Below, piece by piece: positions 1 through 8,418 of a DNA stretch of 49,754 bases (positions are counted from its first letter, which is position 1; every line of letters begins with the position of its first letter). The notes under the pieces were generated by a model, which saw only the letters and a program-made list of their open reading frames with translations, was not told where the DNA came from and ran no database searches. This stretch comes from Acinetobacter kyonggiensis (GTDB lineage: Bacteria > Pseudomonadota > Gammaproteobacteria > Pseudomonadales > Moraxellaceae): assembly GCF_900107285.1 (NCBI RefSeq), contig NZ_FNPK01000021.1, positions 1-49,754 on the forward strand, in the 5' to 3' direction. Both the position numbers and the translations under genes were made by a program.

Positions 1-188
1 GTAATTTCTACCATCAATCAATGAAAATAATTTCGATTAATCAACCAGTAAAAATCCACACAAGTTGTTCTTCATAATCTCTTAATGATCTTCTTAATAC
101 TTCGTCAGTAATTAAGTCGCTCAACTTGATATTCCTTAACAACTCAGCACCTCGTGCTTCGTTTGTTTCCGGCTATCTCGTCGGGATG
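1..188 (-). repeat. rRNA-operon 5' leader, left copy of a perfect inverted repeat
   Basis: These bases are the exact reverse complement of 49567-49754. Identity stops at the point where a promoter-like element lies upstream (195-222), so the shared part begins about where transcription would start. A long transcribed leader with no ORF of its own, repeated in the genome and preceded by a strong promoter, fits the region ahead of a 16S rRNA gene. The 16S gene itself would lie outside the window to the left. Short ORFs here are not coding. The rrn identity is inference; the repeat is directly seen. Confidence 0.8.
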
Positions 189-194
189 CTGCGT

Positions 195-222
195 ATTCTA
201 TACAGTTTATTATCTTGCGCAA
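195..222 (-). promoter_or_regulatory. sigma70-type promoter of the left rrn leader
   Basis: Read on the minus strand there is a -35 TTGCGC (222-217), a 16-bp spacer and a -10 TAGAAT (200-195), with an AT-rich stretch upstream. It points outward into the repeat at 1-188. The right copy has a different promoter sequence with the same spacing, so the two operons share leaders but not promoters. Confidence 0.65.
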
Positions 223-435
223 CCCCTAAATTCACTTATTCTTCACGTATGTCTTTTTTTTCAGCAAAAACTGCAAGAAAACTGCTTTTCTGGCTATTTT
301 TTAGATGTTTTAACCCTAAAAAATGCTTTTTTATAAAAATTAATTTTCAGTATGCTTGTTATTAAAGACCTTCTCGCCCTTAAACAGCATATAGATTAAG
401 CCACTTTTATTGAGTTGAAAAATAAGGCTGGTTAG

Positions 436-864
436 ATGCCTAATTTATTCTGCTTTAACATTACTCAAATATTACAGCACCACTCAAAGAACTTTCCCAC
501 GCATAATTTTTACCAGCAAACATGCCAAGGTTCGCAACGGTCAAAAAGAGATTCTCTAATCACCTCAAGTAAAATATCTCAACAGTTATTGCATACCCAC
601 TTTTTAATTCCACAGACTCGCATTACAAAACATATTAAAGTACAGCCAAAATTAGCTTCTGCATGCTTTGAATTATGCTCAATACTAGAGCAGCACTTCA
701 GCTATTACCAATCTGAATTAGAGACTACAATCACCCATATATCGTGTTTTAAAAATGAAACTCCCTCTCGGGAATTTATAGCGCTGAAAAATGAGTGCGT
801 TAAATGTCTATTTTATGAAGGTAAATACAGTCAGATATCTAAACAATATGCTGAGTATTCGTGA
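436..864 (+). CDS. hypothetical protein, doubtful
   Basis: A 142-aa open frame starting at ATG, with AAGG at 424-427 as a possible ribosome binding site. I recognise no family. There is no signal peptide or membrane segment; the sequence is polar, with scattered Cys (about six) and many Gln, Ser and His. It stands alone between the left rrn promoter region and the 3' end of tyrS, transcribed towards tyrS. The length is more than expected by chance in AT-rich DNA but not decisive. It could be a lineage-specific gene or a fortuitous ORF. Confidence 0.35.
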   Translation: MPNLFCFNITQILQHHSKNFPTHNFYQQTCQGSQRSKRDSLITSSKISQQLLHTHFLIPQTRITKHIKVQPKLASACFELCSILEQHFSYYQSELETTITHISCFKNETPSREFIALKNECVKCLFYEGKYSQISKQYAEYS

Positions 865-1248
865 AGGAAGCATTATTGCTGTGTTATGTGTCAACAGCTT
901 AGTCAAAATGATTCGCCTAAATTAGACTTCATTAAATTTTAGATAGAAAAAAAGAAAGAGATCTCTCCCAAAATCTCTCCCTTGGAGTTAGATCATTATT
1001 AGATCCATAGATGTCATTATTATAGTTATCTACATATATCGTTAAAAAAGTCTCTCGGGGGAAAGACTTAAAACTGTGCAGCTTTTTATAAAATCACTTT
1101 CTAACCATGCTTTCTACACAACAGCTAGATGAATAAATCTTATACATAAGCATATAGAAATGCAATACGAATGGAAAAATTTAACTCTTGTTTTTATAAG
1201 GTTTTTTGAATTTACTTATCTACATAACTTATTAAGAATTTGATAAAT
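865..1248. other. intergenic stretch without a recognisable gene
   Basis: About 380 bases, AT-rich, with short self-complementary bits (for example AGAGATCTCT near 957-966) but no convincing ORF, RNA gene or promoter that I can assign. Confidence 0.5.
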
Positions 1249-1250
1249 AA

Positions 1251-1272
1251 AAAGCAGACCGAAGCCTGCTTT
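1251..1272 (-). terminator. tyrS rho-independent terminator
   Basis: AAAGCAG (1251-1257) pairs with CTGCTTT (1266-1272) around an 8-base loop. On the minus strand the stem is followed by T-rich sequence, just past the tyrS stop. Confidence 0.75.
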
Positions 1273-1295
1273 TATTTCAATACAAGTATGCCGAT

Positions 1296-2510
1296 TTAGT
1301 CAACAAATGTAACTTTCGCAATCGCTTTCTTACCTGCTTGAATAATATAAGTTTTGTTCTCAGTAACAGAAAAATTAACATCAACCACTGCCCAGTCGAC
1401 TTTCACTGCACCACGTGCAACGGCATCTTTGGCTTGGGCTGCATTTTTAGTTAAACCGGCTGCACGCACAATAGAAGCAATAAACATTTCACCACCAAAT
1501 TCACCACGAGAAATCGTGACTTCAGGTGTGCCTTCAGGTAATTCACCTTCCGTAATGATGTTCCCTGCACCTTTATGCGCATTGGCAGCAGCATCTGCAC
1601 CATGAAAACGCTCAACCAATTCAAGCGCAAGAATCTTTTTCACTTCTTGAGGATTACGACCTTCTGCCACATCCTTCAATAACACGGCAATTTCATCGAG
1701 TGATTTGAAACTTAAAAGCTCGAAATAACGTTCAATCAAACTATCAGGCATTGAAAGTACTTTTTGATACATTGCACCTGGAGCATCAAATACCCCAATA
1801 TAGTTACCCAAAGATTTAGACATTTTATTGACGCCATCTAAACCTTCAAGAATCGGCACGGTAATGCAGACTTGTGCTTCTTGCTCATAACGACCTTGCA
1901 GCGTACGACCCATTAATAAGTTAAAGGTTTGGTCTGTACCGCCCAACTCTACATCAGCCTCTAAAGCAATTGAGTCATAACCCTGAACCAAAGGATACAG
2001 AAATTCATGAATCGCAATTGGTTGATGATTGTTGTAACGCTTGGTAAAGTCATCGCGCTCAAGCATACGGGCAACCGTCTGCTGTGAAGCCAATTGAATC
2101 AGGTCAGCAGCCGTTTTTTCGGCAAACCATTCAGAGTTAAAACGCACTTTGGTTTTATTTGGATCAAGAATTTTAAACACTTGTTCTTGATACGTTTTGG
2201 CATTTTCCAACACCTGTTCGCGTGACAAGGGTGGACGGGTTGCACTTTTACCTGTTGGATCACCAATCATCGCGGTGTAATCACCAATCAAAAACGTCAC
2301 TTCATGCCCCAAATCTTGGAACACTTTTAGCTTATTAATCAATACAGTGTGACCTAAATGCAGATCCGGTGCTGTTGGATCAAAGCCCGCTTTAATTTTT
2401 AAGGGACGATTTTCTTTAAGTTTCTTTAACAGATCCTCTTCAGAAATAATTTCATGAGTGCCTCGTTGAATGAGGGCAAGTTGTTCTTCAGCCGGCAGGA
2501 AATTTGACAT
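1296..2510 (-). CDS. tyrS: tyrosyl-tRNA synthetase
   Basis: Charges tRNA-Tyr with tyrosine in the cytoplasm (class I synthetase). A Rossmann catalytic domain carries the HIGH-type motif HLGH in [12 protein letters not shown] and the KMSKS loop in [10 protein letters not shown]. The C-terminal S4-like RNA-binding domain ([23 protein letters not shown]) anchors the tRNA. At 404 aa it matches the longer TyrRS type common in Acinetobacter. The open frame extends 16 codons upstream, but I place the start at the ATG 2508-2510 ([10 protein letters not shown]), where similarity to the family begins. It is divergent from anmK with an 80-bp shared promoter region. Confidence 0.97.
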   Translation of the reverse strand: MSNFLPAEEQLALIQRGTHEIISEEDLLKKLKENRPLKIKAGFDPTAPDLHLGHTVLINKLKVFQDLGHEVTFLIGDYTAMIGDPTGKSATRPPLSREQVLENAKTYQEQVFKILDPNKTKVRFNSEWFAEKTAADLIQLASQQTVARMLERDDFTKRYNNHQPIAIHEFLYPLVQGYDSIALEADVELGGTDQTFNLLMGRTLQGRYEQEAQVCITVPILEGLDGVNKMSKSLGNYIGVFDAPGAMYQKVLSMPDSLIERYFELLSFKSLDEIAVLLKDVAEGRNPQEVKKILALELVERFHGADAAANAHKGAGNIITEGELPEGTPEVTISRGEFGGEMFIASIVRAAGLTKNAAQAKDAVARGAVKVDWAVVDVNFSVTENKTYIIQAGKKAIAKVTFVD

Positions 2511-2590
2511 CACAAAACCCAATACATCAGTTATACAATTTGTGCGATATACTAACACTTTTTCAGCACAATGCAGGCTTAACTATCATC

Positions 2591-3718
2591 ATGACAGCGA
2601 TCTATATTGGGGTAATGACCGGCACCAGCATGGATGGCGTTGACATCGTTGCTGCTTCATTTGATCCTTTGCAGCTTCATGCCACCCTGACCTTGCCATT
2701 TGATCCAGACTTACGTGATGAACTGATGGCGCTGACCTTACCGAATGACAATGAAATTGATCGTATGGGTAAAGCGGATGTTGCTTTGGCTCAAATGATT
2801 GGTCGCGGCATTAATGAGCTGATTGAAAACAATCATTTAGATCGTAGCCAAATTAAAGCGATCGGTTCACATGGACAAACCATTCGTCACCGTCCTGAAC
2901 ATGGTTTTACCTTGCAAATTGGTGACCCCAATATCATTACTGAAATGACGCAAATTCCTGTAATTTCAGATTTTCGACGTCGTGATATGGCGGCTGGTGG
3001 TCAAGGCGCACCTTTAGTGCCTGCATTTCATCAAGCCTTATTTCAACATTCCAGTATTCACCGTGTCATTTTAAACCTCGGTGGCATTGCCAACGTCAGT
3101 ATGTTACCCGCAGGCAACCCAGACGGTGTGTTTGGTTTTGATACTGGCCCCGCCAATATTTTAATGGATGCTTGGTGCCATCGTTATACTGGGCAACCCT
3201 ATGATGAAAATGGCAATTGGGCAGCCTACGGTCAACCGATTCGTAGCTTGCTCGACCGCTTACAAGCACACGAATACTTTTCTAAAGAACCACCGAAAAG
3301 CACAGGCCGTGAAGATTTCAACCTAGAATGGCTGGATGAACAAATTGCCGACTGGCACAATGATCTTGAATATAACGAATTAGAAGATATCCCTGAAAAT
3401 ATTCAAGCGACTTTACTCAAACTCACCACGCGTGCGATTAAAAAAGCCATTTATCGCTCAAACATGGATACCGGTGAAGTGTATGTCTGTGGTGGTGGGG
3501 CCTATAATTCACATTTACTTGAACAATTGCGTTGGCGGTTACGTAAACACAATTGGTCTGTTCAAACCACATCCGCGATTGGCTTAGCCCCGACATGGGT
3601 CGAAGCCACTGCTTTTGCTTGGTTAGCAATGCGCTTTGTCAATCAACAAAGTGGCAACTTACCCGCAGTCACGGGTGCAGCAGGCTATCGAATTTTAGGT
3701 AGCATTACTGCGGTATAA
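2591..3718 (+). CDS. anmK: anhydro-N-acetylmuramic acid kinase
   Basis: Phosphorylates and opens 1,6-anhydro-MurNAc to MurNAc-6-phosphate during cell-wall recycling, in the cytoplasm. The family signature GVMTGTSMDGVD is at the N-terminus, an ATP/sugar-binding segment FGFDTGPANILMD lies mid-protein, and the conserved EVYVCGGGAYN segment near the C-terminus. 375 aa is normal. The ATG at 2591 (MTAIYIGVMTG) is chosen; the frame runs further upstream but that part overlaps the tyrS start. It lies convergent with mltB, whose product generates the anhydro-sugar substrate, so the two genes fit one peptidoglycan turnover theme. Confidence 0.97.
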   Translation: MTAIYIGVMTGTSMDGVDIVAASFDPLQLHATLTLPFDPDLRDELMALTLPNDNEIDRMGKADVALAQMIGRGINELIENNHLDRSQIKAIGSHGQTIRHRPEHGFTLQIGDPNIITEMTQIPVISDFRRRDMAAGGQGAPLVPAFHQALFQHSSIHRVILNLGGIANVSMLPAGNPDGVFGFDTGPANILMDAWCHRYTGQPYDENGNWAAYGQPIRSLLDRLQAHEYFSKEPPKSTGREDFNLEWLDEQIADWHNDLEYNELEDIPENIQATLLKLTTRAIKKAIYRSNMDTGEVYVCGGGAYNSHLLEQLRWRLRKHNWSVQTTSAIGLAPTWVEATAFAWLAMRFVNQQSGNLPAVTGAAGYRILGSITAV

Positions 3719-3735
3719 GTACAAATACGCAAAAT

Positions 3736-3762
3736 AAAAGGTCTGCTTTATACAGACCTTTT
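3736..3762. terminator. bidirectional terminator between anmK and mltB
   Basis: AAAAGGTCTG (3736-3745) pairs perfectly with CAGACCTTTT (3753-3762), with T runs on both strands, between two convergent genes. Confidence 0.85.
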
Positions 3763-3797
3763 TTGATTCTTAACTTAACATCTTAAAACCATTAACT

Positions 3798-5081
3798 TTA
3801 TCGCATCATTTTTTGGGCATTTTCATTGCGAAAAGCAGCTAAAATTTGCTGTCCAGCACGCCCTGTTGGACTAAGACCCAAACGAATCTGTTCCTGACGA
3901 ATCGCTTGACGGCTTTTATCACCAATCAATCCATCGACTGCGCCAATATCATAGCCTTTATTGAGCAGAAACTGCTGAATTTCACGACGTTCTGCCCGTG
4001 AAGTTCCCGCATCATCGGTCGGCCAAGCTTGACTAAAACCACCACCACCTTGTAAACGATCAGACAAATGCGCAATCGCTAAGGCATAACTTTCCGCAGC
4101 GTTATAACTATATATAGCATCGAAATTTTTAAAGACAAGAAAGACTGGACCATTCGCGCCAGCAGGTGCCATCAATCCAGCAGCACTACTGCTCGATAAA
4201 TTCCCTTGAATTAAAGCACTCCCATCCGCACGAACCACACCACGGCTCATCCAGCTACTTAAAGGTTTTTTATTGCGACGACTTTCTCCACCAATCGGTA
4301 GATCTTCTGGAATATGCACTTCAAAACCCCAAGGCATACCTGTTTGCCAACCGCGTTTTTTTAAGAAATTTGCAGTAGAAGCCAAGGCATCAGAGGTACT
4401 GGACACCAAATCACGACGACCATCACCATCAAAATCAACAGCTAACTCTTCATAGGTTGAAGGCATAAATTGAGTATGACCAAATGCGCCTGCCCACGAG
4501 CCTTTCATTTGCTGCTCAGTTAAATCACCACGTTGTAAAATTCGCATCGTGGTAAAAAACTCACCACGGAAAAAGCTTTGACGACGACCTTCGCAGCTTA
4601 AAGTGCCCAAAGCTTGTAATAAAGGATAACTTCCCGAAATTTGACCAAAATTACTTTCCACCCCCCAAACTGCCACCACGGTTTCAGCGGGTACGCCATA
4701 GGTGGTTGCAACACGATTTAGCACCTCACGATGTTGTGCCAATTTTTGCTGCCCCAATTGCACCCGCTCTTCATCCACCAAACCGGATAAATAATCCCAA
4801 ATCGGGGTAGAAAATTCAGGCTGGTAGTTCAGTTTTTCAATCACTGAATAATCTGGGGTTAAATTTTGCGTATAACGATCATAGGTCAAACCCGTTACAC
4901 CCGAACCAATTGCTTGAGTACGTAAATTAGTCAAACATTGCTGAAAATCATTTTGTGCTGTAGATGCTGTATTAAAACTGGATGGCGAAGAAGAAATACT
5001 TTGACCATTAATAATCAACTCAGCCTTGGCTTGAGTCATGGCTAAAAAAACTGAACCTAAAACGAAAGCTAAGCGACGCAT
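3798..5081 (-). CDS. mltB: periplasmic lytic murein transglycosylase, MltB type
   Basis: Cleaves peptidoglycan glycan strands to 1,6-anhydromuropeptides. Residues 1-20 are a signal peptide (MRRLAFVLGSVFLAMTQAKA), with no lipobox Cys, so the protein is probably soluble in the periplasm. The SLT_2/MltB catalytic domain covers roughly 45-335, with the catalytic Glu in VWGVESNFG and the conserved AGAFGHTQFMPSTY and DFDGDGRRDL motifs. A C-terminal peptidoglycan-binding domain (about 365-420; GYDIGAVDGLIGDKSRQAI) follows. 427 aa. A TTTGAATTTAAA palindrome sits 17 bp before the start codon and begins the array at 5098-5519, so mltB expression may depend on whatever binds there. Confidence 0.95.
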   Translation of the reverse strand: MRRLAFVLGSVFLAMTQAKAELIINGQSISSSPSSFNTASTAQNDFQQCLTNLRTQAIGSGVTGLTYDRYTQNLTPDYSVIEKLNYQPEFSTPIWDYLSGLVDEERVQLGQQKLAQHREVLNRVATTYGVPAETVVAVWGVESNFGQISGSYPLLQALGTLSCEGRRQSFFRGEFFTTMRILQRGDLTEQQMKGSWAGAFGHTQFMPSTYEELAVDFDGDGRRDLVSSTSDALASTANFLKKRGWQTGMPWGFEVHIPEDLPIGGESRRNKKPLSSWMSRGVVRADGSALIQGNLSSSSAAGLMAPAGANGPVFLVFKNFDAIYSYNAAESYALAIAHLSDRLQGGGGFSQAWPTDDAGTSRAERREIQQFLLNKGYDIGAVDGLIGDKSRQAIRQEQIRLGLSPTGRAGQQILAAFRNENAQKMMR

Positions 5082-5216
5082 AGTATCCCTAATGGTATTT
5101 GAATTTAAATTATGTTTTTACCATACCATCATCAATCCAGAACTTCTGAATCAAATCGTAAATTTAAATTCATTGTTTTTATTTTAAATTCATAGTTACC
5201 TTTTAAATTTAAAAAG

Positions 5217-5225
5217 TTATCCACA
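5217..5225 (+). promoter_or_regulatory. DnaA box, left satellite cluster
   Basis: Perfect TTATCCACA embedded in the palindrome array upstream of mltB, about 22 kb from oriC. Confidence 0.75.
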
Positions 5226-5323
5226 ATACCTGATTTTCTTAAAATTTAAATTCAAAACCAACCAAAATATAAATTCAAATTCGCATATTTAAATTTAAAC
5301 ATACTTTTTAAATTCAAACCTAC

Positions 5324-5332
5324 TGTGGATAA
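5324..5332 (-). promoter_or_regulatory. DnaA box, left satellite cluster
   Basis: Perfect TGTGGATAA (reverse of TTATCCACA), six bases after the palindrome at 5307-5318. It forms an inverted pair with the box at 5217. Confidence 0.75.
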
Positions 5333-5695
5333 GTTTATTTCTCTATATTTTATCTGCTTTTATATTAATAAAACTTTAAATTCAAAACTTATTTTTAAAT
5401 TTAAAGTTTGAATTCATAATGCAAATTTCGCCTTGAATTCATTTTTTTAAATTCAAAATTATGGCTTTTGAATTCAAATTAAGATCATTTTAAATTTATT
5501 TTTATCTTTTGAATTTAAAAAATCTATCCTGTTCAAGCACAACAAAACTTGAATACAGCATATTTTTCAGGTGTTGGTTTTTTATGCAGAATATTTATGA
5601 ACTATTGCATCAATGGCATGCTGTTATTTTTATTTTGTTCCAATAAATATGGTGCTAGTTCAAAAGAGGCGCAATCATGCCCGAACTTCAGGCAT

Positions 5696-5729
5696 AAAAA
5701 AAGCGGTCATTGGCATGACCGCTTTTTTT
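5696..5729. terminator. purEK terminator, bidirectional
   Basis: A 15-bp perfect stem, A-run plus GCGGTCAT (5696-5710) with its complement at 5715-5729, around the loop TGGC. The T run on the minus strand serves purK, whose stop is at 5746. Confidence 0.9.
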
Positions 5730-5745
5730 CCATTCAATCGAAGGA

Positions 5746-6867
5746 TTAAATGCTCATATCTTGAGTAAGTGCTAATGGCTCTGGCAAAATTTTCGCCAAT
5801 TGACGACATAAAGTGGTCAATTCAGCACTGTCATTTGGCATTAGTGTGATGTGACCAATCTTACGACCTTCACGTTCAGTCTTATTATACAGGTGTAAAT
5901 GTGCACCATTGAGCGCCAATACATCTTCAGACTTTGGATGCTTGCCAATGATATTGATCATCACGGTCGGGCGAACCACATCCGTTGAACCAAGAGGTAG
6001 GCCAGCAACAGCGCGAATATGGTTTTCAAATTGCGAGCAGATAGCGCCTTCAATCGACCAGTGACCTGAGTTATGCACACGGGGTGCCATTTCATTGGCA
6101 TATAAACCGTTGTCAGTGACAAACAATTCTAGCGTCAACACACCCACATAATTCAAATGATTCAGCAGGCGAGTGATGTAATCCTGCGCTACAGGCTGTA
6201 AATCAGCGCTGTTGGGTGCAGGAACAATCGAGTGCGACAAAATACCGTTGTGATGGTGATTTTCAGCCAATGGCCAAGTTTTCACATCACCATTCTGACC
6301 ACGCACCGCGATAATTGATACTTCACGAGAGAACGTTACAAAGCTTTCTGCAATCAAGGAACCCGCTGGCCCCAATTCCGCCCAAGCTTGTTCAATTTGA
6401 TCTGCTGAACGAAGGACAAATTGACCTTTACCATCATAACCACCAGTGGTGGTTTTCAGGACAATCGGCAAGCCCAGTTCAGCAACCGCTTGTTGTAAGC
6501 TGTCGAATGAATCCACTGCACGATAGGGTGCAACAGGAATGTCTAATTCATCAAACAAAGCTTTTTCTGACAAACGATGTTGTGCAATGGCTAAAGCCTG
6601 ACGAGGTGGATGCAAATCTTTGTTTTTGATCAATACATCAACATCAGCCAAGGGCGTGTTTTCAAACTCTAAGCTGAAGACATCCGCACTGTTGATGAAA
6701 TCCTGTAAACCATTTTCAGCTTTGCTTGAAATCACTTGACCCAATACAGCCGATGGACAATCTGTGCTTGCTTCAAAGAAAGTACATTGAATATTCAGTG
6801 GTAGGGCAGCTTGCGCCATCATACGGCCGAGTTGACCACCACCAAAAATACCGATGGTTTTATCCAT
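5746..6867 (-). CDS. purK: 5-(carboxyamino)imidazole ribonucleotide synthase
   Basis: ATP-grasp enzyme converting AIR, bicarbonate and ATP to N5-CAIR in de novo purine synthesis. The N-terminal nucleotide-binding motif is GIFGGGQLGRMMAQAA. The ATP-grasp core includes VLKTTTGGYDGKGQ and the metal-binding ELFVTDNGLYANEMAPRVHNSGHW. 373 aa is close to the usual length. It is downstream of purE with a 15-bp gap, forming a purE-purK operon, the normal arrangement since PurE uses the PurK product. A strong terminator follows directly. Confidence 0.97.
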   Translation of the reverse strand: MDKTIGIFGGGQLGRMMAQAALPLNIQCTFFEASTDCPSAVLGQVISSKAENGLQDFINSADVFSLEFENTPLADVDVLIKNKDLHPPRQALAIAQHRLSEKALFDELDIPVAPYRAVDSFDSLQQAVAELGLPIVLKTTTGGYDGKGQFVLRSADQIEQAWAELGPAGSLIAESFVTFSREVSIIAVRGQNGDVKTWPLAENHHHNGILSHSIVPAPNSADLQPVAQDYITRLLNHLNYVGVLTLELFVTDNGLYANEMAPRVHNSGHWSIEGAICSQFENHIRAVAGLPLGSTDVVRPTVMINIIGKHPKSEDVLALNGAHLHLYNKTEREGRKIGHITLMPNDSAELTTLCRQLAKILPEPLALTQDMSI

Positions 6868-6882
6868 AACATATGTCCCGTT

Positions 6883-7407
6883 TTAAGCTTGGCTCGGAAT
6901 GTGACCTGGAATATTGTTGCTTGCCACTTTTTCAGTTTGAGCATCGCGGAACTGGGCAACATTTTTTGCAATTTCAGGACGTGTCAGACCTAAAATTTGC
7001 GCTGCCATAATTGCCGCATTGGTTGCACCCGCAGGGCCAATCGCCAATGTACCGACCGCAATACCCGCAGGCATTTGTACGATAGAAAGCAATGAATCGA
7101 CACCATTTAAAATAGACGATTTCACAGGAACGCCCAGTACAGGTAAATCAGTTTTCGCTGCACACATACCCGGTAAATGTGCTGCACCACCTGCGCCAGC
7201 AATAATCACCTGAATACCACGATCACGTGCTGTTTCAGCATATTCGAATAAACGATCCGGCGTACGATGGGCAGAAACGACTTCAGCTTCAAAAGGGACA
7301 CCAAGCTGTTTGAGCATATTGGCAGTGTGTTCTAAAGTTGCCCAATCAGATTGAGAACCCATGATAATTCCAACTAAAGGAGCGTCTTGTGCAGCGGCCG
7401 CATTCAT
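6883..7407 (-). CDS. purE: N5-CAIR mutase
   Basis: Class I PurE, rearranging N5-CAIR to CAIR in purine synthesis. Signatures are [11 protein letters not shown] at the N-terminus, SAHRTPDR with the active-site His, and [11 protein letters not shown] around the substrate phosphate. 174 aa, slightly longer than the E. coli protein because of a short N-terminal extension ([10 protein letters not shown]). First gene of the purEK operon. The promoter should lie within 7408-7500; I see no clear PurR operator or riboswitch. Confidence 0.97.
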   Translation of the reverse strand: MNAAAAQDAPLVGIIMGSQSDWATLEHTANMLKQLGVPFEAEVVSAHRTPDRLFEYAETARDRGIQVIIAGAGGAAHLPGMCAAKTDLPVLGVPVKSSILNGVDSLLSIVQMPAGIAVGTLAIGPAGATNAAIMAAQILGLTRPEIAKNVAQFRDAQTEKVASNNIPGHIPSQA

Positions 7408-7610
7408 TGCAAATATTCCATAAACGAATGTAAGGAAGGATAAATCTCGACGAGAGCCAAGCTTTACATGAATCAGAAGCTCGCTATTATAGACTGAAAA
7501 TTCGTCTCGCCAAAATTTAACAGATGCCGTACTGCTATATTTCCGCTATTTTTTTGGAAAATAATAAAGAAATTGATTTCAAACCCTAAAAGTAAATTGA
7601 TACGCGGAAA

Positions 7611-7744
7611 TGTCATTCGCAACTGTTTGAGGCAGGACTACACTTAATAAGTAATGTTTCTGCGATTAATATAGTTTTCGGTGGTATCTAACGAGTTTTG
7701 CGAATGACAATGGTTTTGCTTACTTTTGCCAAAACAAAAGTAAG
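7611..7744. repeat. probable interspersed noncoding repeat with hairpins
   Basis: TGTCATTCGCAA (7611-7622) is exactly inverted at 7698-7709, and just beyond it CTTACTTTTG (7719-7728) pairs with CAAAAGTAAG (7735-7744) around the loop CCAAAA. There is no ORF in 7408-7825. The organisation resembles short interspersed repeats seen in many Acinetobacter spacers, but other copies lie outside this window, so repeat status is inference. Confidence 0.45.
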
Positions 7745-7825
7745 TCGAACCGAAGGTTATTTCCAAAATTAAAGGATCATTGAAAAGGCTTTGTTGTGTA
7801 AACCACATTTTTATAAAATCAAGTT

Positions 7826-8164
7826 TTACTGACTTCTAAAAACAAAATAGACACAGCCCAAAAGACACAATCCTGCCCACACATAATCCAACTTAAAAGG
7901 CTGTTTAAATAGAAAAATCATAAAAGGCACAAAAACCAACAAAGTCACCACTTCCTGCGTGATTTTCATCTCACCCAATGACCAACCTTGTTGCGCCAAT
8001 AATCGCGTGGCAGGAATCATAAAACTATATTCAAGCAGGGCAATCAGCCAACCAAATAAAATCGCCTGCCACAGTGGCGCACCATGTAAAAATTTTAGAT
8101 GACCATACCAAGCCAAAGTCATAAAACAATTCGAGACAATTAAAAGTAACAGGGGAAATAACAT
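7826..8164 (-). CDS. DMT-superfamily small membrane protein (DUF486)
   Basis: 112 aa and almost entirely hydrophobic, with four predicted membrane helices (about 2-20, 30-52, 70-88, 93-110) and short loops, as in the DUF486/DMT family of small putative transporters. The conserved segment LEYSFMIPATRLLAQQG with GEMKITQEVVTL is typical. Substrate unknown. Monocistronic, divergent from mpl across a 250-bp spacer. Confidence 0.8.
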   Translation of the reverse strand: MLFPLLLLIVSNCFMTLAWYGHLKFLHGAPLWQAILFGWLIALLEYSFMIPATRLLAQQGWSLGEMKITQEVVTLLVFVPFMIFLFKQPFKLDYVWAGLCLLGCVYFVFRSQ

Positions 8165-8418
8165 GCTGAATTTATCTGGAACACTCGTGAATATTTTACG
8201 GTTTTTAAATAAAAAATCATGTCATTTAAATGCTGATTTTTCTTCCCGACAACATGCATCGAACGACACGATAAAACCCATCCTACAATCCCATGAATAG
8301 ATACAAGAAAAACTATCTTTTCAGTGAAACCCTTGCTATCGTTGCTTTCAAATCAAATTAATCACGACAACAGCACAATAAAAAAGTGATGTGTCTAAAA
8401 CACAGCGGAGTTAAGTGT

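Larger units (their letters stand above)
5098..5519. repeat. array of TTTRAATTYAAA palindromes upstream of mltB
   Basis: Ten perfect copies start at 5098, 5202, 5245, 5288, 5307, 5375, 5394, 5446, 5467 and 5508; several more match 10 of 12 (for example 5407 and 5489). Each is a 12-bp palindrome of the form TTT(A/G)AATT(T/C)AAA. Two pairs are spaced exactly 19 bp start to start, others 41-43 or 52 bp, close to whole helical turns. The region has no plausible gene. The same motif recurs in oriC and after gyrB. The binding factor is unknown to me. Confidence 0.8.

Noticed and set aside
126..365. Open frames of 79 and 60 codons at the left end
   Set aside because: They lie within the transcribed rrn leader repeat and its promoter; the coding look is accidental.
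5549..5749. 66-codon open frame before the purK stop
   Set aside because: It starts at a poor site, runs through the purEK terminator and overlaps purK; no protein-like features.
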